A stretch of DNA of 64,000 bases from positions 1-64,000 of the forward strand of contig NZ_CANLOB010000027.1 in assembly GCF_947492815.1 (NCBI RefSeq). Reading direction: 5' to 3'. The notes beneath the pieces are model-generated. The model saw only the letters and a program-made list of their open reading frames with translations, had not been told where the DNA came from and did no database searches. Made by a program: the position numbers and the translations under genes. Within the stretch, counting starts at the first letter, position 1; each line of letters begins with the position of its first letter. This document shows, piece after piece, positions 48,057 through 56,192 of this stretch. This DNA comes from an uncultured Dokdonia sp. (GTDB lineage Bacteria; Bacteroidota; Bacteroidia; Flavobacteriales; Flavobacteriaceae).

Positions 48057-49400
48057 ATGTCGTTGTCACCTTTACAAGCCATCTCCCCTGTTGATGGTCG
48101 CTATGCATCAAAAACAGAATCGCTTGTACCCTTCTTCTCTGAAGAAGCTCTCATAAAATATCGTGTTAAAGTAGAAATAGAATACTTTATTGCACTTTGT
48201 GAATTACCAGTACCGCAATTAGAAGGTATTGATAAACATTCTTATATCGCTTTACGCGAAATATACTCAGACTTCACAACCCAAGATGCGCAAGCTATCA
48301 AAGACATCGAAAAGATTACCAATCACGATGTAAAAGCCGTTGAGTATTTTATCAAAGAAAAATTTGATGCATTAGAACTCGCCGAATACAAAGAATTTAT
48401 TCATTTCGGACTTACCTCACAAGATATAAACAATACAGCCATCCCAATGAGTTTAAAGGATGCTGTAAATCAAGTATATGTTCCGCAACTACTTGAAGTT
48501 GTAGACCATTTAAAACAGTTAGTAGATGAGTGGAGCTCAATTACATTACTAGCACGTACACACGGGCAACCGGCCTCTCCTACCCGTTTAGGAAAAGAAA
48601 TCGAAGTATTTGTGGTACGTATTGAAGAGCAACTTAATTTATTAAATGATATTCCTAGCGCTGCAAAATTTGGCGGAGCTACTGGAAATTATAATGCCCA
48701 TAAAGTAGCCTACCCGATGGTAGATTGGAAACAATTTGGACATGACTTTGTACATGATGTATTAAAATTACACCACTCCTTCCCCACAACACAAATAGAG
48801 CACTATGACCATATGGCTGCATTATTTGACGGATTAAAACGTATCAATACCATCATAATAGATCTTGATCGTGATTTCTGGACCTATATCTCTATGGATT
48901 ATTTTAAACAAAAAATAAAAGCAGGAGAAGTAGGATCTAGTGCCATGCCACATAAAGTAAATCCAATCGATTTTGAAAATAGTGAAGGAAACTTAGGTAT
49001 TGCAAATGCAATCTTTGAACACTTAGCGGCAAAGCTTCCTGTTTCAAGATTACAACGCGATCTTACAGATAGCACCGTGTTACGTAATGTAGGCGTGCCT
49101 ATTGGTCATACAATTATAGGATTACAATCTACTCTTAAAGGATTAAATAAATTACTCCTTAACGAACAAAAAATCGCACAAGACCTAGAAAACAATTGGG
49201 CCGTTGTGGCAGAAGCTATTCAGACAATATTACGTCGTGAGGCCTATCCAAATCCATATGAAGCTTTAAAAGAATTAACACGCGTTAATGAACGTATCAC
49301 TCAAGAATCGATCGCTACATTTATAGATACATTAGATGTAAGTGAAACCATCAAAGGAGAACTAAAAGCGATTACACCAGATAATTATACCGGAATTTAA
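48057..49400 (+). CDS. purB: adenylosuccinate lyase
   Basis: The 447-aa enzyme removes fumarate from SAICAR and from adenylosuccinate in purine synthesis. The fumarase/aspartase signature GSSAMPHKVNPIDFENSEG (residues 293-311) holds the catalytic serine (Ser294/295), and His169 in RTHGQPASPT is the other catalytic residue. The N-terminal start SLSPLQAISPVDGRYASKT is standard. A clean promoter precedes it. The next small gene overlaps its stop codon by one base. Confidence 0.97.
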   Translation: MSLSPLQAISPVDGRYASKTESLVPFFSEEALIKYRVKVEIEYFIALCELPVPQLEGIDKHSYIALREIYSDFTTQDAQAIKDIEKITNHDVKAVEYFIKEKFDALELAEYKEFIHFGLTSQDINNTAIPMSLKDAVNQVYVPQLLEVVDHLKQLVDEWSSITLLARTHGQPASPTRLGKEIEVFVVRIEEQLNLLNDIPSAAKFGGATGNYNAHKVAYPMVDWKQFGHDFVHDVLKLHHSFPTTQIEHYDHMAALFDGLKRINTIIIDLDRDFWTYISMDYFKQKIKAGEVGSSAMPHKVNPIDFENSEGNLGIANAIFEHLAAKLPVSRLQRDLTDSTVLRNVGVPIGHTIIGLQSTLKGLNKLLLNEQKIAQDLENNWAVVAEAIQTILRREAYPNPYEALKELTRVNERITQESIATFIDTLDVSETIKGELKAITPDNYTGI

Positions 49401-49639
49401 TGAGACTTTTAAAACTCATTTGGGATTTTAGAGGCCCTGCAGGTGCACAAACTGCGGTCCATCATGAAATACATTTGAAGGAGTACGCTTTCGCGAAAGC
49501 GTTATCAACTCAAATCACAGGTGTAGAGAATCTTAGCGAACTTCATAGCATCGCTTATCTCGTAGTGAAGGAAGATGAAATGCGTCCCGTAAGAGACGCG
49601 CTAAAACCCCATAGAGGCCAAGTATACACTGAAAAATAA
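49400..49639 (+). CDS. small conserved-looking protein coupled to purB
   Basis: The 79-aa soluble protein's ATG uses the last base of the purB stop (TAATG), so translation is coupled. No family was recognised. It has a His-rich segment (AVHHEIHLKEY). The palindrome copy at 49487-49500 encodes part of it (AFAKA), which shows the motif is tolerated in translated sequence. Confidence 0.7.
   Translation: MRLLKLIWDFRGPAGAQTAVHHEIHLKEYAFAKALSTQITGVENLSELHSIAYLVVKEDEMRPVRDALKPHRGQVYTEK
49487..49500. repeat. GCTTTCGCGAAAGC palindrome inside the small gene after purB
   Basis: Perfect copy in the AFAKA-encoding frame. Confidence 0.9.
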
Positions 49640-49715
49640 AAGTTCGGCACAGATATTGGTTTCTATCTCATATATTTGCACGCGCGAAGCTAAAAAAACT
49701 AATAAATTATATACA

Positions 49716-50234
49716 ATGAAGAAAATGATACTTATCGCATTTGTTGCCCTATTTTCTGCGACAACATTTGCACAAAACACAAAAGTAGGTACTGTAAATG
49801 TGGACTATACATTGTCTCAAATGCCTGAGCTTGTAACAGCACAAGACGCACTTAAAGTGTACAATCAAGACCTTGAAAAACAACTAGCTGAAAAATTAGC
49901 TAATTATGATAAGGTATATAAAGCTGCCGAAACTGGTTTTGCTGCGATGACAGATGCTGAAAAACAAGCAAAACAAGAAGAACTTGCTGGATTAGAAAGT
50001 GATATCACTAAATTCCGTAATAATGGAACACAATTGGTACAATTAAAGCAAGACGAGTTATTACAACCGCTTTATAAAAAGATTGGTGAAAATGTTACTG
50101 TCGTTGCTAAAGAATTAGGATATACACAAGTCTTAAACATTGGAAACAATAATAACTTAGCCTTTGCAGATCCTGCATTTGATATTACGATACAAGTACT
50201 TGCTAAAATGGGTATTACTGTAAAACAAGAGTAA
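49716..50234 (+). CDS. OmpH/Skp family periplasmic chaperone
   Basis: The ATG at 49716 is chosen because it gives the signal peptide MKKMILIAFVALFSATTFAQ. An upstream in-frame start would add 20 non-signal residues. The mature part begins KVGTVNVDYTLSQMPE and has the long coiled-coil arms of Skp (residues 45-130). It holds unfolded outer-membrane proteins in the periplasm. A TATATTTG -7 box lies at 49671-49678. A strong terminator follows. Confidence 0.92.
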   Translation: MKKMILIAFVALFSATTFAQNTKVGTVNVDYTLSQMPELVTAQDALKVYNQDLEKQLAEKLANYDKVYKAAETGFAAMTDAEKQAKQEELAGLESDITKFRNNGTQLVQLKQDELLQPLYKKIGENVTVVAKELGYTQVLNIGNNNNLAFADPAFDITIQVLAKMGITVKQE

Positions 50235-50252
50235 TCACTTAGCATACATCTT

Positions 50253-50289
50253 ATAAAAAATGCCATTCGTATTGAATGGCATTTTTTAT
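50253..50289 (+). terminator. rho-independent terminator after the OmpH/Skp gene
   Basis: AAAAAATGCCATTC, 5-nt loop, GAATGGCATTTTTT. Confidence 0.88.
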
Positions 50290-50363
50290 GGAGGTATGTT
50301 AACTATGAACGCTTCCTTTTTATTACTATAAAAGTAAAAGACTGCATCAACACATACATACTA

Positions 50364-50404
50364 CAAATAGAGTACTACTCTAAATTAGAGTGTTACTCTA
50401 TTTT
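50364..50404. repeat. intergenic hairpin with internal dyads
   Basis: AAATAGAGTA at the left pairs with TACTCTATTT at the right. Inner TAGAGT/ACTCTA half-sites occur four times, in alternating orientation. It could be a regulator target or a transcript end. No neighbouring gene clearly uses it. Confidence 0.45.
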
Positions 50405-50426
50405 AGATTTTGAATACATATCCAAT

Positions 50427-50468
50427 GACTTCGAGACAATCTGCTTACAGCAAATCACTCAGTCACCT
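50427..50468. repeat. REP-like intergenic repeat, copy 1
   Basis: It contains the hairpin core ATCTGCTTACAGCAAAT followed by CACTCAGTCACCT, and is related to 53913-53982 (inverted) and 58027-58072. Confidence 0.55.
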
Positions 50469-50560
50469 CAACTGACTACTGACTACTGACTAAATCAACA
50501 ACATTATACAATAACAAAAAAGTCTATCATCTATGTTCTATCAGCGAGCGGTCTAAACTC

Positions 50561-50947
50561 TTATTTTTCCAAGATCTCCTTAATATTCGGTTTAAAGTAA
50601 TTAGGGCCTTTTAATACTTTTCCATCCTCACGATAGATAGGTTTGCCGTCTGCACCAAGTTTACTCATATTACTACGCTGTATCTCGTTAAAGACTTCTT
50701 CTATCTTATCCTGCATTCCGTGTTCTATAATGGTACCACATAAGATATAGAGCATATCCCCAAGCGCATCGGCTACTTCTACAAGATCTCCATTGTTTGC
50801 TGCTTCTAGGTATTCCTCATTTTCTTCTTTCATTAAGTTAAAACGAAGTGCATTTTTTTCTTTTGGAAGATTTGCTGTAGGTGTTTCTTCTCGATCTAAA
50901 CCGTATGTATCGTGAAACAAAGTCACAGCAGCTATTTTATTTTTCAT
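50561..50947 (-). CDS. MazG-like / PRA-PH-type all-alpha NTP pyrophosphohydrolase
   Basis: The 128-aa protein has the metal-binding pattern of all-alpha NTP pyrophosphatases: KEENEEYLEA (ExxE) followed by ADALGDMLYILCG (DxxxD). It would hydrolyse a (d)NTP or phosphoribosyl-ATP-like nucleotide to the monophosphate. It stands alone, not in a his operon, so a house-cleaning role is likelier than histidine synthesis. Confidence 0.88.
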   Translation of the reverse strand: MKNKIAAVTLFHDTYGLDREETPTANLPKEKNALRFNLMKEENEEYLEAANNGDLVEVADALGDMLYILCGTIIEHGMQDKIEEVFNEIQRSNMSKLGADGKPIYREDGKVLKGPNYFKPNIKEILEK

Positions 50948-51064
50948 ATGTATGCCCGTGAAAGGGTTCTTTTAATACCCGAGAAGGCGGGTATCTTAAT
51001 TAATAATTCGTTCGTAAATATACGAGGTATGTTGTATTTTTGAAATCTCTAAAATACAATTCTC

Positions 51065-51253
51065 ATGTTTAGTACTGGTCAGTGGATTTTTGTTATTTTC
51101 TTTGTAGTTGCATTTATAGCTTTTATAACCTATTCGTATCGTAAAGATGCCAAGCTTCATAAAAAAGAATACAAAGGATCTCGCTGGGTGTTAGTTGGCT
51201 TTATTGGTTTTGTAGCCTTGCTCTTTGTGATAAAGTTTGCCCTAAAAGGATAA
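51065..51253 (+). CDS. small two-helix membrane protein
   Basis: The 62-aa protein has two transmembrane helices (residues 6-23 and 42-60) joined by a basic loop (YRKDAKLHKKEYKGSR). A TATTTTTG box (51035-51042) could be the -7 element. No function is assigned. Confidence 0.7.
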   Translation: MFSTGQWIFVIFFVVAFIAFITYSYRKDAKLHKKEYKGSRWVLVGFIGFVALLFVIKFALKG

Positions 51254-51330
51254 CCCTTTACCGTTTTTTATAGCTTTTTATCGATTTTATTTTTTGTACT
51301 TGTAAATTTCTCATAGCTTGTTGGGAGAAT

Positions 51331-51378
51331 ATACCCTGTGGTGGGTATGATAAGATAGAGATGAACTCTTCATCTTTG
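51331..51378 (+). promoter_or_regulatory. operator 1 (NarL-like dyad) plus -7 box, upstream of sensor operon 1
   Basis: Dyad ATACCCTGTGGTGGGTAT at 51331-51348. The -7 box CATCTTTG is at 51371-51378, exactly 40 bp start to start. There is no clear -33 TTG, as expected for an activated promoter. The start codon at 51407 gives a leader of about 24 nt. Confidence 0.7.
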
Positions 51379-51406
51379 AAGCATTACAAATCATAAAAAA
51401 TTAATT

Positions 51407-51985
51407 ATGTCAAAAATTCAAATCCCAAGTGTAGATTTTAGTCAATTATCAGGAACATTCATTCTTAATGATAATGGTAGATATCAGGCTATTTATGGAA
51501 GTCAAAACTATCAAACGTATTATACTATTTATGCAAATTTTACTTTTGAAAATGATATCTTACAAACCATAGATTTAGAACTTATTAATTACAAAGGAAT
51601 TATTAATATGGGGTTTTTAAACCCAAATGGAGGAGATATTGCTGTTAATCTAAGTGAAGATGTATTAGTGTTAGATATGCCAATTAAAGGTATGACTGGA
51701 CATACACATACACAAATTGATGTATCTTCAAAAAATATAAACATAAGTAATATCAATAATATTAATGTTTTTAGATTGTTACATCCATTATTCTCTCATA
51801 GTAGGCACATGGAAAATAATATTTTTGACAGTGAATTCTTTTATAGAAATGGTATAGATGAATCACCTATTCCTAGAAAACCAATACCTGGCAGATATGA
51901 TTATCCTGATAAAAATAAACATGAAGGACCAAAAACGTTTGGAGGTAATTGTAACACATCGTATTTAATTGCAATATCAAGATAA
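51407..51985 (+). CDS. hypothetical protein, first gene of sensor operon 1
   Basis: The 192-aa protein has no signal peptide or membrane segment. It is beta-rich in the first 120 residues (GTFILNDNGRYQAIYGSQNY) and has a Pro/Gly-rich C-terminal tail. No family was recognised. It stands directly behind operator 1, and the histidine kinase gene begins 3 bp after its stop codon, so it probably belongs to the same signalling unit, as stimulus, target or effector. Confidence 0.7.
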   Translation: MSKIQIPSVDFSQLSGTFILNDNGRYQAIYGSQNYQTYYTIYANFTFENDILQTIDLELINYKGIINMGFLNPNGGDIAVNLSEDVLVLDMPIKGMTGHTHTQIDVSSKNINISNINNINVFRLLHPLFSHSRHMENNIFDSEFFYRNGIDESPIPRKPIPGRYDYPDKNKHEGPKTFGGNCNTSYLIAISR

Positions 51986-51988
51986 ACA

Positions 51989-53875
51989 GTGTTAAAAAAA
52001 ATAGTCTATTTATTCTTATTTCTATGTACAGCAACTGGCTATTCTCAGCATATAGACACTCCTATTGATTCTTTTTTCTACAATGTAAAACGTATTGAAT
52101 TTAAAGAAGCATCAAAAAGTTTAAAGAAAACACCAGTTCTTATACAAGATGAATTACAACTCATTTTAGAAATTATTAAAGATAATGGACAAACACATAA
52201 AAATGAATTTCAATTAGAATTTATAGAACAACAAAACATATCATCATTAGAAAAAGCCCTTCGTAATCTCACTGAAGGGCTTTATATCTTACACTATCAA
52301 AAAAACAGAGTAGCTGCTTTTGAATACTTTCGTAAAGCATATGAAGAATCACTAAATCAAAATAGCATTGAGTTTCAGAAATATTGTCTTATTTCTATAT
52401 TGAATTTTTATCTAAAAGGTACGTTACAAAATGATAACGAGTTTACTATTTATCTTGAAAAATTCAAAGAAGTATCTACAGATAACATTGATCATATTTT
52501 AAGAAACTCCTATTGGTTTAATTTAGTTGCTCAAACAGAAATATATAATCCTGAACGATATGAACATCAAAACCTTTTTGATGGTATTTTTAAAGAACAA
52601 GATATTCTGGTTAATCAGATTCCTATAAAAGCTCCAATTAAAGTATATTATTATTTAGATAAAGGGAATTTTTTAATTAGAAAAGAACCCAAAGAATCAT
52701 TAAAACTATTTGAACAATTATTAATTACATCTGATACTACAAAATTCTATCGTCCATGGAAATACCTAGCCTATATAAATTCAGGAAGATCTCAAGAGAG
52801 AATGGGTAATTATAGAGAAGCCTTATTAAATTTAGAAAAATCACAACCTTTTAAAAATAGAAATGATTCTCTCAAAAATGAAGTCGCTTATCACTCATAT
52901 GCCGCCGATTATTACAGCTTATTAAACAAATATGATTCTGCATATTACCATGCGAGAAACGCTCGTTATCTAGGATATCAATTTAACTTTCAAAAACACA
53001 ATACAGAGGTTTCTAAAATTAAAGTAGCATTAGATACCGCAGAAAAAGAAAAAGAAAACCTTATCCTAACAGCAGAAAAGAAACGTAATCAAAATATTGC
53101 TTTGAGTTTAGGAGGAAGTCTTGCTGCAGTCTCCATAATTGCCTTCCTTGTCTACCGCAACACCAAACGCAAACAACGCATTGCAGAACAAGACCGCGAA
53201 CTCCAAATTCAAAAAACCGAAAAAGTCCTTAAAGAAAAAGAATTAGAAACCATTAATGCCATGGTCTCTGGTCAGGAGAAAGAACGTTTACGCCTTGCGA
53301 GTGAATTACACGATAATCTAGGAAGCACCTTAGCTACTGTTCGTATGCAAGTAGAAAACTTAGAACGTAACTTAGATAAAGTAGATGATCCAAAGGCTTT
53401 ACTTCAAAAAACCAATGCCCTTGTCAATGAAGCCTATACAAAAGTTCGCTCCATCTCTCATGAACGTAATAGTGGCGTCTTAGCCAAAGACGGACTCTTA
53501 CCCGCTATCAAAAAATTAGCGAGAACAGTTTCTTCTAATAATAACCTTCAAGTAGACGTACAAGATTTTGGTTTAGAAAACAGAATTGCTAATGAGTTAG
53601 AGATTACCATCTTTAGAATTATCCAAGAACTCGTTACGAATATCATAAAACATGCCAATGCCAGCGAAGCTAATATCTCCTTAACGCAACATGACAACGA
53701 ACTCAATATCATGGTAGAAGACAATGGAAAAGGCTTTAAAGCAAGGACACTTCAAGAAAAAGACGGTATGGGACTGGGTAGTATTGAACGCCGCATCGAG
53801 CACCTAGAAGGTACTATGGAAGTAGATAGCGCCATAGGACGTGGCACGAGTGTGAGTATTGATATTCCTTTGTAA
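51989..53875 (+). CDS. TPR-containing histidine kinase 1 (HisKA_3 type)
   Basis: The 628-aa protein starts at GTG 51989 with a signal peptide (MLKKIVYLFLFLCTATGYSQ), a periplasmic helical TPR-like region (residues 30-345), one transmembrane helix (about 371-389), a coiled coil, and a HisKA_3 dimerisation domain with His441 in LRLASELHDNLGSTLATV. The HATPase domain follows, with N-box QELVTNIIKHANA, VEDNGKGF and GMGLGSIERR. It should phosphorylate a NarL-type regulator such as the one at 58099. Its last 240 residues are almost the same as those of kinase 2, but its sensor half is not. Confidence 0.93.
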   Translation: MLKKIVYLFLFLCTATGYSQHIDTPIDSFFYNVKRIEFKEASKSLKKTPVLIQDELQLILEIIKDNGQTHKNEFQLEFIEQQNISSLEKALRNLTEGLYILHYQKNRVAAFEYFRKAYEESLNQNSIEFQKYCLISILNFYLKGTLQNDNEFTIYLEKFKEVSTDNIDHILRNSYWFNLVAQTEIYNPERYEHQNLFDGIFKEQDILVNQIPIKAPIKVYYYLDKGNFLIRKEPKESLKLFEQLLITSDTTKFYRPWKYLAYINSGRSQERMGNYREALLNLEKSQPFKNRNDSLKNEVAYHSYAADYYSLLNKYDSAYYHARNARYLGYQFNFQKHNTEVSKIKVALDTAEKEKENLILTAEKKRNQNIALSLGGSLAAVSIIAFLVYRNTKRKQRIAEQDRELQIQKTEKVLKEKELETINAMVSGQEKERLRLASELHDNLGSTLATVRMQVENLERNLDKVDDPKALLQKTNALVNEAYTKVRSISHERNSGVLAKDGLLPAIKKLARTVSSNNNLQVDVQDFGLENRIANELEITIFRIIQELVTNIIKHANASEANISLTQHDNELNIMVEDNGKGFKARTLQEKDGMGLGSIERRIEHLEGTMEVDSAIGRGTSVSIDIPL

Positions 53876-53912
53876 CTTACTTAAACTAAAAGCTAGATTA
53901 TAAGTTAATGTA

Positions 53913-53982
53913 AGGTAATTGAGTGATTTGCTAAAAGCAAATTGCGTTGTACTGAGCTTGTCGAAGTGTATCGAAATTACCT
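53913..53982. repeat. REP-like intergenic repeat, copy 2 (inverted)
   Basis: It contains GATTTGCTAAAAGCAAATTG plus CTGAGCTTGTCGAAGTG and is bounded by AGGTAATT/AATTACCT. It lies in the 353-bp gap behind kinase 1. The rest of that gap shows only the next operator. Confidence 0.55.
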
Positions 53983-54228
53983 ATTTGACATTTTAAACCA
54001 TGACACATTGAACACCTCTAACTGGAACGAAGTATGTCACATTGAGTTTGCTGAAGAGCGTGTTGTTTTATCAAAAACATAAACTTAAGAATACACCTTC
54101 ATTACTAATTCCCTTCTTTTTATTTCTCACAAAAGGACTCTTATTTACTTACAATTATATTCTTCTTCCATGTATTTTACGGAAACCCGTAATATAATAT
54201 ACTGATTTTAAGCATATATTAACAGAAT

Positions 54229-54276
54229 ATACCTAGTAGTGGGTATGTTTTGAAGGAAAGTGTGTGCTCATCTTTG
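54229..54276 (+). promoter_or_regulatory. operator 2 plus -7 box, upstream of sensor operon 2
   Basis: Dyad ATACCTAGTAGTGGGTAT at 54229-54246. CATCTTTG is at 54269-54276, again exactly 40 bp start to start and the same -7 box sequence as operator 1. Confidence 0.7.
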
Positions 54277-54304
54277 GAACATAGAATCTTTAATTCCTAA
54301 TAAA

Positions 54305-54607
54305 ATGAAACCAGCTAAAGACATTATCCCCGACATGATAGTAGCATTTTTAGGGCTACTTACTTTGATTTTATGCTTCCTTTATTTAAAGGATAAAGAA
54401 TGTGATAAAATTTTTGAACCTTTAGAAGGATTCATTAGAGTAATTATTGCCCTAGCTAGTTCTGCAGTAAGTATAGCATTACCAGGGTTTATCAATCTAG
54501 AAACAATCCGAGAAAATAATAAAAGTGATACCCTTTGGCCCAAAATAAAAGCTGGGGGAGCACTTGCTGTATTTGTATTGGTGTATTTATTTAATCCTAT
54601 TGGATAA
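54305..54607 (+). CDS. small three-helix membrane protein, first gene of operon 2
   Basis: The start is placed at ATG 54305, about 23 nt after the expected transcription start. An upstream in-frame start at 54260 would precede the -7 box and is ruled out. The 100-aa protein has three transmembrane helices (residues 10-26, 42-62 and 80-97), the last reading GGALAVFVLVYLFNPIG. Similar terminal helices are remembered from membrane components of NTP-dependent conflict systems; that comparison was not checked. Confidence 0.68.
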   Translation: MKPAKDIIPDMIVAFLGLLTLILCFLYLKDKECDKIFEPLEGFIRVIIALASSAVSIALPGFINLETIRENNKSDTLWPKIKAGGALAVFVLVYLFNPIG

Positions 54608-54736
54608 ATACAATCTTAATTCTAAGTAATTTGATTTAAAGATGATTTATTTTATTATCATTCTTTAAGTATCTAATTAAGTGAAGTATAATTCTTGAAA
54701 TTTTTCTAAAACAACACCAATTATAAAAAAATAAAA

Positions 54737-55717
54737 ATGAGCAATATCAATGATATACAAGCAACATTAAGTGATAAGTTGATTTCCAAATATGGAGATA
54801 TAGAAGCTATTAAATACTTAGCAATTGTTCCAAATAATAACCCTTCAAAATATGATTTTAAGATTGGGTTTGTAAGAAATGAAATAGAGAAAAATAAAAT
54901 AAAAGAGATCAAAGGTTATTTACAAAATATCATTATGGAAATTTATGGTATTAATTTAAGTGTAGAAGATTATAAAAAAAGTAAAAGGATGAAGAAAACT
55001 ATTAGTAAAGTTAAATCATCTAAAGAAAAATCTCATTTTGAGTTTTATGAACAAAAATCTAAAATACCTATTGGGCAAACTGCTATAAGATTAGAAGGAG
55101 ATGGAGGGAGTAAAGGAACACTAGGGGCTATAATAAACTTTGAAGGAATAAGTGATGCTTTTTTAATTTCTAATTATCATGTAATATTAAAAAATTGCAA
55201 TAATATTGGAAGATCTGTATATAAAGTATCTAGGAATAAAATTAAAAAAATAGGAGAAGTTTGTTGGGGTATTTCTAATGACCAGTTTGATGTTGCAATT
55301 GCAAAGTTAGATGATACTACTACTACTGGAACTAATCCATATGGTTATGTTTTGGGGGATATAGTCGATATATCTAATAATACCCCTGATGTTTGCTTTA
55401 TTGGGCAAAAATCTAGGTATGAAGAAGGAAAAATTTTTTCTTTTAATGCCACAGTTAAAGTGAGTAACAAGTGGTATAAAAATCAATTATTATGTAATGA
55501 TATTACTTCCTGCAAAGGGGATTCTGGGTCAATTTTATCGCTAAGAGACGAAATTAATAGAAAAAGAGATGTCATTGGTTTGGTGATGGGAGGTGATTGT
55601 AATAAGAAAACTGTAGCTAATAATTTATATCTATTACTAAAAAGTAATAGACAAATAGTACCATGCAAAAAAGATGGACTACCTGATACTTTAAAATTCA
55701 ATTCTTTTATAAATTAA
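54737..55717 (+). CDS. trypsin-like serine protease without signal peptide
   Basis: The 326-aa protein has an N-terminal helical region (1-105) and a chymotrypsin-fold domain. The triad is visible: His148 in AFLISNYHVI, Asp185 in QFDVAIAKL, Ser263 in SCKGDSGSIL. A later GLVMGGDC block matches the substrate-pocket strand. There is no signal peptide, so it probably acts in the cytoplasm, unusual for this fold and known from some bacterial conflict and signalling systems. It lies in the operon of kinase 2, 13 bp before a hypothetical gene. Confidence 0.82.
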   Translation: MSNINDIQATLSDKLISKYGDIEAIKYLAIVPNNNPSKYDFKIGFVRNEIEKNKIKEIKGYLQNIIMEIYGINLSVEDYKKSKRMKKTISKVKSSKEKSHFEFYEQKSKIPIGQTAIRLEGDGGSKGTLGAIINFEGISDAFLISNYHVILKNCNNIGRSVYKVSRNKIKKIGEVCWGISNDQFDVAIAKLDDTTTTGTNPYGYVLGDIVDISNNTPDVCFIGQKSRYEEGKIFSFNATVKVSNKWYKNQLLCNDITSCKGDSGSILSLRDEINRKRDVIGLVMGGDCNKKTVANNLYLLLKSNRQIVPCKKDGLPDTLKFNSFIN

Positions 55718-55729
55718 ACAAAATAAATT

Positions 55730-56185
55730 ATGACATTTTTACCATTTAAAATAAATGAAACTGAACAAAGTTTAGAAATCTTTAATGAAGGAGACTTTGA
55801 TATTATTGCAAATTTTAAAACTAATGGATATATCGTGGAATCATTGAAAATTGATATAAAAAACACAGATGAAAGATTTAAATATGAACCTATTAATGGA
55901 CATATCTGTTGTGATGTAATAGAAGGAAATAAATTTCATTTTTTAGATTTAAATTTTATCTTAGTAAAAAAACCCGTTTCAGATTCTTTGTACATTCCTA
56001 CAAATCCGACTTATAATAACCCAAAAAATCCAGATTGTAGATTAAAAATTGATATAGGTTCTATTCTATTCACAAGAATAAATATTTATGGCAGGATAGA
56101 TGAAATTGTTCCTTGCCTTAATATATTTGGTAATGAATTCCAACCAGAAACAATAGATGGGAAAATTATTATTGGCACCAGATAA
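55730..56185 (+). CDS. hypothetical protein between protease and kinase 2
   Basis: The 151-aa beta-rich soluble protein (SLEIFNEGDFDIIANFKTNG, HICCDVIEGNKFHFLDL) has no signal peptide. No family was recognised. It occupies the same place before a kinase gene as the 192-aa protein of operon 1, although the two sequences are not obviously similar. This suggests each kinase has its own upstream partner. Confidence 0.65.
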   Translation: MTFLPFKINETEQSLEIFNEGDFDIIANFKTNGYIVESLKIDIKNTDERFKYEPINGHICCDVIEGNKFHFLDLNFILVKKPVSDSLYIPTNPTYNNPKNPDCRLKIDIGSILFTRINIYGRIDEIVPCLNIFGNEFQPETIDGKIIIGTR

Positions 56186-56192
56186 TTTTTTA

